DNA of 64,000 nucleotides, taken from Parafrankia elaeagni. GTDB lineage: Bacteria; Actinomycetota; Actinomycetes; Frankiales; Frankiaceae. The DNA lies in NCBI RefSeq assembly GCF_000374165.1, contig NZ_KB893716.1, positions 1-64,000 on the forward strand, read 5' to 3'. Of the stretch, positions 63,107 to 64,000 are shown in pieces; the stretch's first letter is position 1, and every line of letters begins with the position of its first letter. Both the position numbers and the translations under genes were made by a program. The notes beneath the pieces were generated by a model that did not search any database, had not been told where the DNA came from, and saw only the letters and a program-made list of their open reading frames with translations.

Positions 63107-64000
63107 CAGACGACCCTTCCGGTGCGCAGGATCGTGAGGACTCCGCCCGCCGCCAGGAGCAGCAGCGCGAACGCGGTGAACGCACCGGCCAGCGGCAGAT
63201 CCTCGTTGTGCGTGGTCAGCCGCAGGTCGATGGCCGAGGCGACCCCGTCAAGCTCGGAGGCCTGCTCGGCGGGGTGGTAGGAGCCGCCGGTCGTGCGGGC
63301 GATACCGGTGAGGGTCTCCTCGTCCAGCGCGGTGTGCAGCTGGTAGCCGTCGACCTCGACGGTTGCGCCCGCGGCGGTGCCGACACCGACCGTCTCGACG
63401 TGCACCCCGGCGGCCTGGGCAGCGATGGCCGCCGCCTCGGCGGTGCCCCCGGCGGGACCGGCGGCGCCACCGGTGCCACCTCCCCCACCGGCACCCCCGC
63501 TGGCGGTTCCGCCGTTGCCGCTGTCCTCCCCGTCGGAGAACAGCACGATGGTCGCCGAGCTCCAGTACCCGAGGTCGGGCACGGTGCCGTCCGGGCCTGG
63601 CCGGACAGTTCGGCCCGTGATCGCTGACAGCGAGGTGAGGATCGCGTCGGAGAGGGACGTCCCGCCGGCGAGGCTCAGCCGGTTGATCGCCGCCGCGGCG
63701 GCGGCGTGGTCGGCGCTGGGCTGGTGTGTGGTGAGCGCGCCGTCCTCGAAGGCGACCACGCCGACGTCGACGCTGTCAGGCTGCGCCTCGACGAACTCGA
63801 CCGCGGCCCGCTTCGCCGCGTCCAACCGGGTGGGCGTGAGGTCGGTGGCGCCCATGCTGTTCGAGACGTCGATGGCGACGATCACCGTCCCGGCCGCCCG
63901 GGAGACGGGGACGGAGGCCGCGGGCCCCGCCGCCGCGACCGCGAGCACGGCGATGCCCGCGAGGCTGAACCAGACCCCGGCCTGCGGGCGGCGCCGGCCG
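63106..64000 (-). CDS. VWA-domain membrane protein, 5' end outside the window
   Basis: The frame is open to the window edge (upstream of the GTG at 63948 it reads RRRPQAGVWFSLAGIAVLAV), so the start lies beyond 64000. The visible part has a membrane helix, a VWA domain with the metal site AIDVSNSMGATD, GGTSLSDAI and IVLFSDGEDSG, a Gly-rich loop (TASGGAGGGGGTGG) and a C-terminal helix (AFTAFALLLLAAGGVLTILRTG). It is a paralogue of the next gene and overlaps its start by one base. A MoxR ATPase gene is expected upstream. Confidence 0.82.
   Translation of the reverse strand, partial: GRRRPQAGVWFSLAGIAVLAVAAAGPAASVPVSRAAGTVIVAIDVSNSMGATDLTPTRLDAAKRAAVEFVEAQPDSVDVGVVAFEDGALTTHQPSADHAAAAAAINRLSLAGGTSLSDAILTSLSAITGRTVRPGPDGTVPDLGYWSSATIVLFSDGEDSGNGGTASGGAGGGGGTGGAAGPAGGTAEAAAIAAQAAGVHVETVGVGTAAGATVEVDGYQLHTALDEETLTGIARTTGGSYHPAEQASELDGVASAIDLRLTTHNEDLPLAGAFTAFALLLLAAGGVLTILRTGRVV

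Overview
The window is very GC-rich actinobacterial DNA. The gene content points to a Frankia-type organism (Frankia or Pseudofrankia) or a close relative: a complete mycofactocin locus, a CO-dehydrogenase-like molybdenum hydroxylase locus, an LpqY-SugABC-like trehalose importer, many TetR/SDR pairs, a WD40 Ser/Thr kinase and many lipoproteins. The genus is inference; no rRNA or tRNA gene is visible to confirm it.

Layout. (1) 1-4679: an IS element of about 1.07 kb with matching terminal inverted repeats has cut through an OmpR-type response regulator. Its sensor kinase runs on without its expected stop, and the following beta-propeller lipoprotein carries an in-frame amber codon, so the operon looks decayed. 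(2) 4680-12687: mycofactocin block: coupled SDR, terminator hairpin, mftA-mftB-mftC-mftD-mftE, a second SDR, mftF and an mftR-type TetR gene, with the start/stop codons of neighbouring genes overlapping through most of the operon. (3) 12985-20914: molybdenum hydroxylase operon (FAD subunit, 2Fe-2S subunit, CoxG, MoxR ATPase, CoxE VWA protein, XdhC factor, CoxL-like large subunit). The large subunit has AYRGPW where CO dehydrogenases have AYRCSFR or AYRGAGR, so the substrate is probably not CO. (4) 20946-28398: nitroreductase, a patch of gene debris, YdeI-like protein, PH-domain membrane protein, TetR, a large lipoprotein and a DapB-like oxidoreductase. (5) 28513-35086: DUF6059-like protein, Ser/Thr kinase with a seven-bladed WD40 sensor, NmrA-like reductase, prolyl oligopeptidase, SDR. 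(6) 35087-40226: an 811-base gap with repeats and a strong hairpin, an orphan solute-binding lipoprotein, a glycosylase remnant, and a two-gene unit ending in an EAD1-cyclase-TIR protein that looks like a conflict or immunity effector. (7) 40313-49558: P450, zinc-protease lipoprotein, Ung, lpqY-sugA-sugB-sugC-like transporter, MFS exporter. (8) 49616-64000: assorted metabolism: soluble glucose-dehydrogenase-type lipoprotein, SnoaL-like protein, mscL remnant, Abhydrolase_10 protein, AraC regulator, ABM monooxygenase, GH5 lipoprotein, NAD synthetase, XRE regulator, exported aldo/keto reductase and two VWA membrane proteins.

Working together: mftA-F make mycofactocin, a peptide-derived redox cofactor that re-oxidises tightly bound nicotinamide in partner SDRs, two of which sit in the block. 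A 16-base near-palindrome (TTGAACtagtGTTCAA and variants) lies upstream of the first SDR, of the molybdenum hydroxylase operon and of a distant SDR, which suggests one regulon joining mycofactocin chemistry to an aldehyde- or alcohol-type oxidation pathway. Two candidates for little-described biology are this mycofactocin plus Mo-hydroxylase linkage and the single-chain EAD1-cyclase-TIR protein.
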